This document shows positions 17,491 through 26,956 of a stretch of DNA of 64,000 nucleotides, piece after piece (positions within the stretch are counted from its first letter, which is position 1; every line of letters starts with the position of its first letter). Where the stretch lies: the NCBI GenBank assembly GCA_016714535.1, contig JADKDR010000012.1, positions 124,001-188,000 of the forward strand. The letters run 5' to 3'. The DNA is from Bacteroidota bacterium. Its GTDB lineage: Bacteria > Bacteroidota > Bacteroidia > AKYH767-A > OLB10. The notes under the pieces were generated by a model, which worked only from the letters and a program-made list of their open reading frames with translations, searched no databases and was not told the origin of the DNA. The position numbers and the translations under genes are program-made.

Positions 17491-18978
17491 ATGAACCGAT
17501 TAGCGGCAATATTATTAGCAGCAACGCTTTGCCTAAATGGTTGTGCAAACGATAAACAAGAAGTACCACAACTTGACCCAGTGCTCGACTCAAACTTTCC
17601 GAAAGCGATTGGCGAAATTATAGTCAATAAATGTGCTACAGCAGGCTGTCATAATAATGCCAGTTTTCAGGCAGCGGCAGGCTTAAATTTATCTACCTGG
17701 GATAAGATGCTTAACGGAAGCCGAAGTGGTGCCGTAGTTATTCCTTTTGCAAGTGGCCAATCAAGTTTATTTTTTATTTGCAACACCTATGCTGATTTGG
17801 GTGTGCAACTATTACCTACAATGCCAATTAATAGCCCAAAACTTTCGAGGGAAGAAGTAATAAGTTTAAAAGCATGGATTGACAATGGTGCTCCTGCTGC
17901 CGATGGAAAAATTTTCTTCAAAGAAAATGCAGGCAAAAAACTTTTGATTACTAATCAAGGTTGCGACCTCATGGCAATATATGATCTTGAACGAGATGTG
18001 GTTGCTCGCTACCTGCCTATTGGGGCAAGCACAACACTTACCGAATCGCCTCACTATGTAAAAGTATCTCCAGATGGCAAATCTTATCTAGTGGTTTATT
18101 ATAATAGCACCGCTCTCGAACATTATGATGCAGCAACCGACTCATTAATTGGCACAGCAACATTGCCTATGGCTACTGGTTGGAATGTTGTTGCCTTTAC
18201 ACCGGATAACAAAACAGCCATTGTATCTAACCTTACCGAAACTCAAGGTATAGGAGATGGAGGCGGTATACAAATGGTAGATTTAACAACGTACACACTC
18301 ACCGGACCTTACATCTATCTGGCTCATGATGCCCATGGCATCATGATTAATTCAATTAATAATAAACTGTATGTTTCAAATCAATACAGTAACTATCTGT
18401 GGAGAATGGAATTAAATGATCCGGTAAATACGATTGAACCGGTTTCATTATCAGCAGACAAAAGTATTGTCAACTCAACACAATCGCTCAACCCGCACGA
18501 AATGATTTATATACCAGGTACGGGAAAATATTTTGTTACCTGCGATTACAGCGATGAGGTGCGCGTAATGGATGCCACCACCGACACCTTAATTGCCGTT
18601 ATACCAACACCTGAAAAACCGCTTGAATTTGCGTACTCTACTAAGCGTGGTTTGCTCTTTGTAACGTGTAACGAAACTCCATCAGTAATACCGGCAACCA
18701 AAGGTTCCGTTTACGCTATTGATGTAAATACATTGCAGGTTGTTAAGCACTTTGAAACCGGATTTTACGAACCACATGGCATAACCATAGACGATGCGGC
18801 AGATAAACTATTTGTTATCAGCCGAAATATTGCAGCCAATGGCCCTGCTCCACACCATGCCTCTGAATGCGGTGGCCGCAATGGTTTCATGACCATTATC
18901 AACTTAATGAACATGCAAGTGTTAAATAAGAGACACGAACTCTCTGTAGACCCTTATGCTGCTACTATTATACAATGA
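17491..18978 (+). CDS. Lipoprotein with cytochrome-like N-terminus and YVTN-type propeller
   Basis: 495 residues. The leader ends in CLNGC (lipobox). Residues 48-54 read CATAGCH, a C-x4-CH arrangement where a c-type heme motif is normally C-x2-CH; the following text (LPTMPINSPKLSREEVISLKAWIDNGAPA) is typical of the end of a planctomycete-type cytochrome domain. From about residue 150 to the end is a seven-bladed-like propeller resembling YncE/YVTN proteins (PDGKSYLVVYYN, GITIDDAADKLFVISRN). Heme binding is an inference from the odd motif. It overlaps the next gene by ATGA and follows a small lipoprotein by 4 bases. Confidence 0.75.
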   Translation: MNRLAAILLAATLCLNGCANDKQEVPQLDPVLDSNFPKAIGEIIVNKCATAGCHNNASFQAAAGLNLSTWDKMLNGSRSGAVVIPFASGQSSLFFICNTYADLGVQLLPTMPINSPKLSREEVISLKAWIDNGAPAADGKIFFKENAGKKLLITNQGCDLMAIYDLERDVVARYLPIGASTTLTESPHYVKVSPDGKSYLVVYYNSTALEHYDAATDSLIGTATLPMATGWNVVAFTPDNKTAIVSNLTETQGIGDGGGIQMVDLTTYTLTGPYIYLAHDAHGIMINSINNKLYVSNQYSNYLWRMELNDPVNTIEPVSLSADKSIVNSTQSLNPHEMIYIPGTGKYFVTCDYSDEVRVMDATTDTLIAVIPTPEKPLEFAYSTKRGLLFVTCNETPSVIPATKGSVYAIDVNTLQVVKHFETGFYEPHGITIDDAADKLFVISRNIAANGPAPHHASECGGRNGFMTIINLMNMQVLNKRHELSVDPYAATIIQ

Positions 18979-20537
18979 CCGTATATGCAGTTTGTAAAGC
19001 GCGGTTGCCTCAACTGTTAGCTGTAACTTTATTTACATTTTTTTTTATTTCGGGCATAGCCGCTTATGATGATTTTGGAATAAGTTGGGACGAATGTTAT
19101 TCTCGCGACTTAACAGGTAAAGTGTCAACTCAATTTATAAAAACACTCAACGCCACACCCTATCTTGAAAACACAGAAAAATATCATGGCCCTTTATTTG
19201 AAAATTTATTAATCCTTGCTGAAGATATTTCTGGCTTTACCGATGTGCGGCAGATTTATCTACTCAGGCATTTAATGACTTTCTTACTTTTTTTTGGCGC
19301 ATGCTTCGTATTTTATATGCTGGTGCACACGTGCCTTCAATCTCACTGGATGGCGCTTGCAGCCTGTGGTATGCTTATACTCTCGCCTCGCATTTTTGCC
19401 GATAGTTTTTACAACACCAAAGACTTGCCCATGCTTTCATTTTACATTTTCTGCATGTGTACCATGCTTCGGGTTATTCACTATTCATCAATCAAATGGA
19501 TTGTGGTGCACGCCATTGTTTGCGGAGCATTGATGGCAATACGCATCAATGGGGTAATTGTGCCCTTGTTAACTATAGCTGTATTAGTTTATAAAGTGTT
19601 TGCTTATAAAATGCATTTTTACCGTTTACTCAAGCTATCGTTCATTTATATTTTGGCTGTTGCAATTGCCGTTACTTTATTCTGGCCCATATTGTGGCTT
19701 AATCCACCCGAACATTTTGTTCGTGCTTTTTTGGAAATGGTGCGATATCATTGGAGCGAAACCGTAGTTTTCAGAAATGCCATTTACCCTGCACAAAATT
19801 TGCCCTGGTATTATCTTCCTTGGTGGATGGCAATTTCTATTCCTCCACTTTATATGTTGCTTGCCTTAATAGGCTTTGCATACACACTGAGTTTACTTAT
19901 CTATAAAAAATTCTGTTTAAATCATCACGAACTAGGCACGGTTACGTTACATGCTATGCTTTTGTTGCCCTTAACAGCTGTTATTATTTTACAGTCGGTA
20001 ATCTACGATGGCTGGCGGCACATGTATTTTGTTTACCCTTCGCTGATATTGATGGCAACTTTTGGACTTAGCAAATTACTAAATGATCTAAAAAGCAGAA
20101 TCATAGCAAAAGCTACTTTACTAACTTCGCTTTTAGCAACATATACAGCTATGGTTATATTTTTATTTATAAACCATCCTCATCAAATGGTATATTTTAA
20201 CGTGCTTGCAAGTATTAAACAATACGAAGCTCCATTTCAATATGAAATGGACTACTGGGGATTGAGCTACCGTAATGCATTAGAGTTTATTGTGCGCTCC
20301 GATAAAAGAGATCATATTAAAATTGCTGTTGCCAATCAACCAGGAATTAATAATTGGAATATGCTCCCCATACAAGACCGCAGCCGCCTGCAGGTTTCGG
20401 ATACACTAAGCGAGTATGACTATTACCTAACCAATTACCGTTTTGCCAACCGCAAACCCGAGGGCTTGATTGAAATTTATACCATAAAATCAGACGGTAT
20501 AACTATTGCTGGTGTGTATAAAAGCGGAGTTAAATGA
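18975..20537 (+). CDS. GT-C-type multi-membrane glycosyltransferase-like protein
   Basis: 520 residues with roughly ten hydrophobic segments. The first periplasmic loop carries DDFGISWDE, acidic residues at the place where GT-C (GT39/ArnT-like) enzymes keep their catalytic Asp. It is followed by a conserved-looking NTKDLPMLSFY loop and, near the middle, LPWYYLPWWMAIS, a pattern common in lipid-phosphate-sugar-dependent enzymes. It probably transfers a sugar from a polyprenyl carrier to a protein or glycan at the outer face of the inner membrane. Its ATG overlaps the stop of the cytochrome/YVTN gene. The substrate is unknown. Confidence 0.75.
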   Translation: MTVYAVCKARLPQLLAVTLFTFFFISGIAAYDDFGISWDECYSRDLTGKVSTQFIKTLNATPYLENTEKYHGPLFENLLILAEDISGFTDVRQIYLLRHLMTFLLFFGACFVFYMLVHTCLQSHWMALAACGMLILSPRIFADSFYNTKDLPMLSFYIFCMCTMLRVIHYSSIKWIVVHAIVCGALMAIRINGVIVPLLTIAVLVYKVFAYKMHFYRLLKLSFIYILAVAIAVTLFWPILWLNPPEHFVRAFLEMVRYHWSETVVFRNAIYPAQNLPWYYLPWWMAISIPPLYMLLALIGFAYTLSLLIYKKFCLNHHELGTVTLHAMLLLPLTAVIILQSVIYDGWRHMYFVYPSLILMATFGLSKLLNDLKSRIIAKATLLTSLLATYTAMVIFLFINHPHQMVYFNVLASIKQYEAPFQYEMDYWGLSYRNALEFIVRSDKRDHIKIAVANQPGINNWNMLPIQDRSRLQVSDTLSEYDYYLTNYRFANRKPEGLIEIYTIKSDGITIAGVYKSGVK

Positions 20538-20629
20538 ATTGATATTTTTTAGTTAAACAACTTCTTCCCTCATTTTATACAACAATAGAATGTACATTTA
20601 CCACACCTAAAACCAAATTAATTTATAAG

Positions 20630-22762
20630 ATGAATAGAAATAAAGCATTTAGCTTGTTGTTAATTATTTCAGCAGCTATCAGTGCATGCACTAATCAAAA
20701 AGAAAATAAAAAAGTGAACGAAAACAAGTATTCAGGTTCATTGACGCAAGCATGGCAAGGTCCGTATAATGGAGTACCGCCATTTGACAAGGTAACCGTT
20801 GATGATTTTATTCCGGCTATGGAAGATGCCCTGGCAGAAAAGAGAAATGAAATAAATGCTGTTGCCGAAAATTCGGAAGCAGCAAATTTTGCAAACACAA
20901 TAGATGCTCTTGAAAAATGTGGCAATAAATTAAAACGTGTGCTGGCAATTTATTATGTATACACCAGTAATATGAATACCCCAAAGCTTGATTCAATTAA
21001 AGAAATTATTGAGCCTCGCCTGGCCGCTTTTAATGATGAAATTTTTCAAAACACAAAATTATTTGCTCGTATAGATGCAGTAAATGGACAAGACAAGAGT
21101 AAACTTACGCCCGAACAGCTGCGTGTGTTGTGGAGATATTATACCACGTTTGAACTTGCAGGTGCTAAGTTGGATGCGCAGGCAAAAAATCGTGTTGCCG
21201 AGATAAACCAAAAACTTGCTTCGCTTTTTACACAATTTCAAAAACATCAATTGGCTGATGAGTCTGAAAAATTTCTTGAAATAAGTGAAAGCGCTGATTT
21301 GGCCGGACTACCCGATGATGTGCAAGCAGCAGCGGCTGCTGCTGCAACCGAAAAAAACAAAACTGGCAAATGGGTAATTTCAAATTCACGAAGTGCTGTT
21401 GAACCCTTTTTAATGTACTCGAATAATAGAGCGCTGCGCGAAAAAGCATGGAAGATGTTTATTAACCGTGGCGATAATGGCGATGCGAATGATAACAACG
21501 CCATCATTCCCGAAATACTAAAGCTGCGTGCTGAGCGGGCAAAACTTTATGGCTATGCGACACATGCACATTGGCGCCTGGCAGATAAAATGGCAAAGAC
21601 ACCCGAAGCAGCCATGAAACTTCTTGAAAGTATGTGGCAACCTGCCGTAGGACGGGTTAAACAGGAAGTGGCCGATATGCAAGAATTGGCTGATAAGAAT
21701 GGTGATAAAATAAAAATTGAACCTTGGGACTATCGCTATTATGCAGAGAAAGTGCGCCTTGCCAAGTATGATCTTGATGGCAATCTTGTAAAGCAATACT
21801 TGCAGGTAGAAAAACTTAGAGAAGGAATGTTTTATGTTGCAGGTGAATTATTCAATTTGGCATTTACGCAGGTAACAGATGTGCCCGTGTTCCATCCTGA
21901 TGTGCGTGTATATAAGGTTAGTGATAAAACAAGTGGCGATTTGGTTGGGCTATGGTACTTTGACCCATATGCGCGTGAAGGCAAGCGCAGTGGTGCATGG
22001 ATGACTGCTTATCGTGAACAAGAAAAACTTAATGGTAACATTACCACTATTGTTTCAAACAATTGTAATTTCATTAAAGGCGAAGCAGGTAAACCCATTC
22101 TGATTTCGTGGGAAGATGCTGAAACATTATTTCATGAATTTGGCCATGCCTTGCATGGCTTGTGCAGCAAAGTAAATTATCCATTACTGTCTGGCACCAA
22201 CACTGCAACCGACTATGTGGAGTTTCCATCACAAATTTTGGAACGATGGTTGTCGACACCCGAAGTATTAAAAACGTATGCATTGCATTATCAAACTGGT
22301 GAGCCTATGCCTGAAGCACTTCTTACTAAAATAAAAAATGCATCGAAGTTTAATCAAGGCTTTACAACTGTTGAGTATTTGGCAAGCGCACTTATAGATA
22401 TGAAGTTGCATTTGGCTGGAGAAGCTACGATAGATGCTGATAAATTTGAACGCGAAACTTTAACACAATTAGGCATGCCTGCCGAAATAGTTATGCGTCA
22501 TCGCACGCCACAGTTTGGACACATATTTGCCGATGATGGTTACAGTGCCGGCTATTACAGCTATCTCTGGAGCGATGTACATAGTGCAGATGCCTACGAA
22601 GCATTTACCGAAGCAGGTGGCCCTTACGATAAAGAAGTGTGTAAGCGATTGCACGATTATGTATTTAGCATAGGTGGCACTATGGACGAAGCTGAGGCTT
22701 ATAAAAAATTCAGAGGCAAAGAACCTAATGTAGCTGCATTGATGCGGGCAAGAGGTTTTTAA
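20630..22762 (+). CDS. dcp: Peptidyl-dipeptidase Dcp-like M3 metallopeptidase (lipoprotein)
   Basis: 710 residues. A lipobox leader (ISAAISAC) suggests membrane anchoring, probably facing the periplasm. The zinc site HEFGHALH lies at about residues 502-509, with the downstream Glu of the M3 family in VEFPSQILERW. The Y-containing loop DDGYSAGYYSYLWSDVHSAD near the C-terminus is diagnostic of oligopeptidase A/Dcp. It should remove dipeptides from the C-termini of short peptides. Length fits the family. No frame breaks. The gene stands alone between the GT-C gene and a 327-base gap. Confidence 0.92.
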   Translation: MNRNKAFSLLLIISAAISACTNQKENKKVNENKYSGSLTQAWQGPYNGVPPFDKVTVDDFIPAMEDALAEKRNEINAVAENSEAANFANTIDALEKCGNKLKRVLAIYYVYTSNMNTPKLDSIKEIIEPRLAAFNDEIFQNTKLFARIDAVNGQDKSKLTPEQLRVLWRYYTTFELAGAKLDAQAKNRVAEINQKLASLFTQFQKHQLADESEKFLEISESADLAGLPDDVQAAAAAAATEKNKTGKWVISNSRSAVEPFLMYSNNRALREKAWKMFINRGDNGDANDNNAIIPEILKLRAERAKLYGYATHAHWRLADKMAKTPEAAMKLLESMWQPAVGRVKQEVADMQELADKNGDKIKIEPWDYRYYAEKVRLAKYDLDGNLVKQYLQVEKLREGMFYVAGELFNLAFTQVTDVPVFHPDVRVYKVSDKTSGDLVGLWYFDPYAREGKRSGAWMTAYREQEKLNGNITTIVSNNCNFIKGEAGKPILISWEDAETLFHEFGHALHGLCSKVNYPLLSGTNTATDYVEFPSQILERWLSTPEVLKTYALHYQTGEPMPEALLTKIKNASKFNQGFTTVEYLASALIDMKLHLAGEATIDADKFERETLTQLGMPAEIVMRHRTPQFGHIFADDGYSAGYYSYLWSDVHSADAYEAFTEAGGPYDKEVCKRLHDYVFSIGGTMDEAEAYKKFRGKEPNVAALMRARGF

Positions 22763-22859
22763 TAAAAGTTTTTTTATCCACAAAATTCTGATTTGCAATC
22801 AACTTGTAATCATGAATTTCAAACAAGTTGATGACATATAACTAAAAAGGGTATAGAAG

Positions 22860-22914
22860 CATCCTGATAATTATCAGGATGTGTAAACGTTTGCCCTTCG
22901 GCTTCGCTCAGGGC
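22860..22914. repeat. Two adjacent hairpins in the gap after dcp
   Basis: In the 327-base gap 22763-23089, positions 22860-22881 form a perfect 22-base palindrome (arms CATCCTGATAA / TTATCAGGATG). Eleven bases later, 22893-22914 is a hairpin with GCCCT/AGGGC stem and a CTTCGGCTTCGCTCA-like core of a type scattered in Bacteroidota intergenic DNA. Neither is followed by a T run on the plus strand, so they may be REP-like or RNA-end elements rather than classical terminators. I see nothing else in the gap. Confidence 0.6.
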
Positions 22915-23089
22915 GCCAAACACTGCTTGTTATATATAGCATTAAATTCCCAATTATTCAATTCGCTCATTCATTTGATTATATCATTATACCAACTAAT
23001 AATCACCACCACCTTTCCGTACACTATGTTATTTAATACTTAAGCTAATAAAACTATTCTCTTATACTTGCATCAAAAAGAAAACAACA

Positions 23090-23518
23090 ATGGAATGGAA
23101 TGAATCGCTCGCGCACCGAGTAGTGAAAAAGATGATGGATAGTGATTGGTTTAGTCAATGGTTAGAAATTGAAATATTGGAGCTGGAAGCAGGCCGTTGC
23201 AAACTTGCCTGTAAGGTAACACATGCTATGCTAAACGGATTTGCCATTGCTCATGGAGGCATTAGCTACAGCCTTGCAGATAGCGCATTGGCCTTTGCCA
23301 GCAACTCGCATGGCATTAAGGCCATGAGTATAGAAACTACCATTTCGCACACGCGAATGATGAATGAAGGGGATGTACTAACGGCCACTACCGAAGAAAA
23401 AACCTGCGGAAAAAATACTGCCATCTATCATATTACTGTTACAAATCAAGATGGTAAAACCTGTGCCTTGTTTAAAGGTATTGTATTCCGCACCGGAGAA
23501 AACTGGTTTAACGATTAA
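23090..23518 (+). CDS. paaI: PaaI-family hotdog thioesterase
   Basis: 142 residues with the hotdog signature: HGG at 55-57 and Asp64 in HGGISYSLADSALAFASN, plus the SIETTISHTRMMNEGDVLTA strand. PaaI-type enzymes hydrolyse aryl- or acyl-CoA thioesters in the cytosol, often relieving stalled CoA intermediates. No other phenylacetate-degradation gene is nearby, so the true substrate is open. An acyltransferase follows 12 bases downstream, suggesting co-transcription. Confidence 0.88.
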   Translation: MEWNESLAHRVVKKMMDSDWFSQWLEIEILELEAGRCKLACKVTHAMLNGFAIAHGGISYSLADSALAFASNSHGIKAMSIETTISHTRMMNEGDVLTATTEEKTCGKNTAIYHITVTNQDGKTCALFKGIVFRTGENWFND

Positions 23519-23530
23519 TCAACTATAGTC

Positions 23531-24283
23531 ATGATAAAGAATATACTTCTATTCCCCTATCGCTTTTATGCCATCGTAATTTTCTTTTTGCTTTCGAGCA
23601 TCATGATGCTAGCGTTTGTTATCGGCTTCAATTTATTTCCTGGCGAACGTGGCGAGCGTCTGGTTCATAAACTAACTGCAGTATGGGCCAAACTTACCTT
23701 TATTGTTTTATTCATTCGAGCACGAATAAAAAACAAAAACATCATAGATACCAACCGTCAATATGTTTTTATAAGCAATCATCGTTCGTTGCTCGATGTT
23801 CCTACATGGGCATTAAGCTGTGGAAATTTTTTAAAGTACTTATCAAAAGAAGAACTTACCAAGGCTCCTGTATTTGGCTATGTAATTAAGCGCATGTATG
23901 TAACCGTTCAGCGCAGCGATAGAGGCGACCGGTACCGAAGCATCGAAAAAATGCGCAACGCCTTGCGCAATGGTATCAGCATTTTTCTGGCACCCGAAGG
24001 AACACGGAACAAAACGAAACAAACCATACTCGAATTTAAAGATGGGGCATTTAGGCTCGCACTGCTCGAACAAAAACCAATCGCTATACTTGCTTTGTAT
24101 AATTCGGATAAATTAATGCACCCTTCTAACCCGCTGAGCTTGCAGCCCGGCACCATTTACGGAGAGTGGTGTGCCATAATGGATACAACAGGTTTAACAG
24201 AAGATGATTTACCAAAAATAAAATCCGAAGCTTACGCAATAATGGAAAAGAGCTACAACCAAATGAAGGCGCAGCATCAATAA
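23531..24283 (+). CDS. plsC: 1-acyl-sn-glycerol-3-phosphate acyltransferase
   Basis: 250 residues with one or two N-terminal membrane segments. The acyltransferase box NHRSLLD lies at 83-89 (catalytic His-x4-Asp) and the substrate-binding PEGTR at 155-159. The family makes phosphatidic acid from lysophosphatidic acid at the inner membrane. Spacing to the thioesterase gene upstream is 12 bases. A broader acyltransferase specificity is possible. Confidence 0.9.
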   Translation: MIKNILLFPYRFYAIVIFFLLSSIMMLAFVIGFNLFPGERGERLVHKLTAVWAKLTFIVLFIRARIKNKNIIDTNRQYVFISNHRSLLDVPTWALSCGNFLKYLSKEELTKAPVFGYVIKRMYVTVQRSDRGDRYRSIEKMRNALRNGISIFLAPEGTRNKTKQTILEFKDGAFRLALLEQKPIAILALYNSDKLMHPSNPLSLQPGTIYGEWCAIMDTTGLTEDDLPKIKSEAYAIMEKSYNQMKAQHQ

Positions 24284-24405
24284 TAAAAAGGATAATTTTC
24301 TTACACGGTTTTTAGACTGCTTCGCTTGGTTAAACTAAGTGTTAATATTTTTATCGAAAAGTTATTTTGCAAAAATAATTCATCTTTGTACCCTAAAATA
24401 TAATT

Positions 24406-25629
24406 ATGTTTATGAAACATTCTCTCGATACTTATAACTTTAAAGGTAAGCGTGCGCTTGTGCGTGTTGATTTCAATGTACCATTGCATAAAGAAACTTT
24501 GGCTGTAACCGATGATACACGCATACGTGCAGCCATACCAACCATAAAAAAAATATTGAATGACGGAGGCAGTGTAATCTTAATGAGCCACCTTGGCCGC
24601 CCATTAAAAAAGTTGAAAGAAGATGGAAGTGTAGATGTCAAAAAACATACCTTGAAAAATGTAATTGCTGTAACAGAAGAATTGCTTGGTAGTAAAATAC
24701 AATTTGCAAACGATTGTATAGGCGAGGATGCAAAACATGCGGCTGCAAACTTGCAGCCGGGACAAGTGCTACTGTTAGAGAACCTTCGCTTTTATAAGCA
24801 AGAAGAAAAAGGTGAAGAAACCTTTGCGCATGATCTTGCCTCGATGGGCGATGTGTATGTGAATGATGCTTTTGGTACAGCACATCGTGCACATGCCAGC
24901 ACTGCTATTGTTGCCAAATATTTTCCTAATGATAAATTGTTTGGCTATGTAATGGCAAACGAACTTGCCAATGCCGACAAGGTATTGAATAATGCAAACA
25001 AGCCTTTTACAGCCATTATGGGTGGTGCTAAGGTGAGTGATAAGATATTAATCATTGAGCAATTGATGCACCGTGTTGACAATCTTATTATAGGTGGAGC
25101 CATGGCTTATACTTTTGCAAAAGCACAAGGCGGACAAATTGGAAAATCACTTTGCGAGGATGATAAGCTGGAGTTGGCTTTGCAAATAATTGAAAAAGCC
25201 AAACAAAAAAAAGTAAACCTGCTCCTGCCAATTGATAGCATTAATGCCGAATCGTTTAGTAATGATGTTACCACGAGCACATCTCCTATCAATCAAATTA
25301 GCGAAAACTTAATGGGGCTGGACATCGGGCCAAAAACAATAGCTAAGTTTACAGATGCGATAGCAAATTCAAAAACCATCCTATGGAATGGACCAATGGG
25401 TGTATTTGAATTCTCGAATTTTGAAGCAGGCACCAAAGCTATTGGCGATGCGGTCTGCAAAGCTACTGCCAACGGTGCGTTCTCTCTTATTGGAGGTGGC
25501 GATAGTGCTGCGGCAGTAAATCAATTTGGAATGACTTCAAAAGTTAGCTATGTAAGTACTGGTGGAGGAGCACTTTTGGAATACATGGAAGGAAAAGAAT
25601 TGCCCGGTGTAAAAATGATTTTACAATAG
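24406..25629 (+). CDS. pgk: Phosphoglycerate kinase
   Basis: 407 residues from the ATG at 24406; the second ATG at 24412 (MKHSLDTYNFKGKRALVRVD) may be the true start and fits the family better. It converts 1,3-bisphosphoglycerate and ADP to 3-phosphoglycerate and ATP in glycolysis. Visible signatures: VRVDFNVPL, MSHLGRP, LLLENLRFY, AIMGGAKVSDKI, WNGPMGVFE and GGGDSAAAV. It ends with a TAG codon at the family's normal end, which shows that TAG works as a stop in this genome. Confidence 0.97.
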   Translation: MFMKHSLDTYNFKGKRALVRVDFNVPLHKETLAVTDDTRIRAAIPTIKKILNDGGSVILMSHLGRPLKKLKEDGSVDVKKHTLKNVIAVTEELLGSKIQFANDCIGEDAKHAAANLQPGQVLLLENLRFYKQEEKGEETFAHDLASMGDVYVNDAFGTAHRAHASTAIVAKYFPNDKLFGYVMANELANADKVLNNANKPFTAIMGGAKVSDKILIIEQLMHRVDNLIIGGAMAYTFAKAQGGQIGKSLCEDDKLELALQIIEKAKQKKVNLLLPIDSINAESFSNDVTTSTSPINQISENLMGLDIGPKTIAKFTDAIANSKTILWNGPMGVFEFSNFEAGTKAIGDAVCKATANGAFSLIGGGDSAAAVNQFGMTSKVSYVSTGGGALLEYMEGKELPGVKMILQ

Positions 25630-25662
25630 CTCTTGAAAATCTATTGAGCACAGTGCAATAAA

Positions 25663-26921
25663 TTATCTAAGAATAATTTTTTGTTGTACGATGTGGTCAC
25701 CCACCAAAGCTTCGATTAAATAAATTCCCATAGCCAAGTTACCGGTATTAAACTGATGTTTCCTGTTCCCTGATTTAGTCATCCAAACTGTTGCTCCGAC
25801 CATTGAAAGCATTTTTACCATACCAATAACCTGACTTGCTTGTATTGTAATCTGATCTCCATTTTGTTGAATAATCAAATCAGAGTTTGGCTGTGCTTCA
25901 TTCAGGTTTAGGTTTATAACCCCAATCTGATTTGAAAAAGTATGCTGCTGCTTACAAAATGAAGCTGTTAACGTAACCGTATACGTTCCTGTAGCATTGT
26001 ATTGATGTGTTGGATTTTCTAACGTGGATGTATCGCCATCACCAAAATCCCATAGATAACTGTTGGCAAAAAGGCTGGTATTGGTAAAAGAAACACTTGC
26101 ATTGGTATTAGCCGAAAAGCTAAAGCCGGCTTGTACATCATACGCTCCTACATACCATTGTGGCAAACTGTCGTAAGCTACAAGACGTGTTGCATGCTTT
26201 ATCGAATCAGCATCGGCAAGCGAAATTTGCGAATTAAAAGTGATAAGCTCTGGATTCTTTCTTAGCAAGGTGGTATAAAAACTACAGGCCGCTGCATACG
26301 AACCATGCAGCGATGGATGGCTCTCGTCAGGCGAATATAAATCGATGGACGTTATGGTGTTTCTAATATAATTCCAAACTGCACCTACAGGAGTCACCAC
26401 AGCGTTATTATTGGTTGCCATCATCATATACCGTAACCGTAACAAACTATCCATGCCCGCATACGTGCAAACCGGAGGCCAGTTAACGCAATTGGATGCG
26501 TCCCCATTCTTGCGTCCCCAGGTCATAAAAACATGGTCTCGGCACATGGGTTATGATGTTTTATGATGCTGTCAAGTGCGGTTGCGTAAGGAAAAGTTTG
26601 AGCTGCTACCTGTGCAATCGGAAATGACGGCCGCTGACTTTGCTCTTGTAAAATCACATAATCAAAATTCCCCTGCTTAATCTTATGGATGCAATTGGTA
26701 TCACTAGCATGTAATTGAAAGGTATATCCTCCGGGAGCATAACTATCGAAAAGGATTGTATCACCGGTTGAAAACGCCATGTCGGCCACTAGTTGTGGCA
26801 ATGAATTGAAATAGGTATAACTATTGCCAATAAACAATACACGCAGCGACTGTTGTGCATTGAGAAGTGTTGGACAAATCGCTAAGCATGCAATGGTATA
26901 AAAAAGTAAATGTCTTTTCAT
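25663..26921 (-). pseudogene. SGNH hydrolase with PKD domain and T9SS sorting domain, one frameshift
   Basis: The N-terminal frame (26523-26921) has a signal peptide ending at LLNAQ and the SGNH block I-type LRVLFIGNSYT with the catalytic Ser. The C-terminal frame (25663-26547) continues with FMTWGRKNG, then block V-type DESHPSLHG (catalytic Asp and His), a PKD domain around YLWDFGDGDTSTLENPTHQY, and a degenerate sorting domain ending KIILR. On the minus strand the break is at T5 in ATGTTTTTATG; six T's would give 420 codons in one frame. The intact enzyme would be a secreted esterase or carbohydrate deacetylase. Sequencing error and real inactivation are both possible. Confidence 0.78.
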
Positions 26922-26956
26922 AGGAGTTTAATTGGGCAATGTTTTTTTTCAAACTA

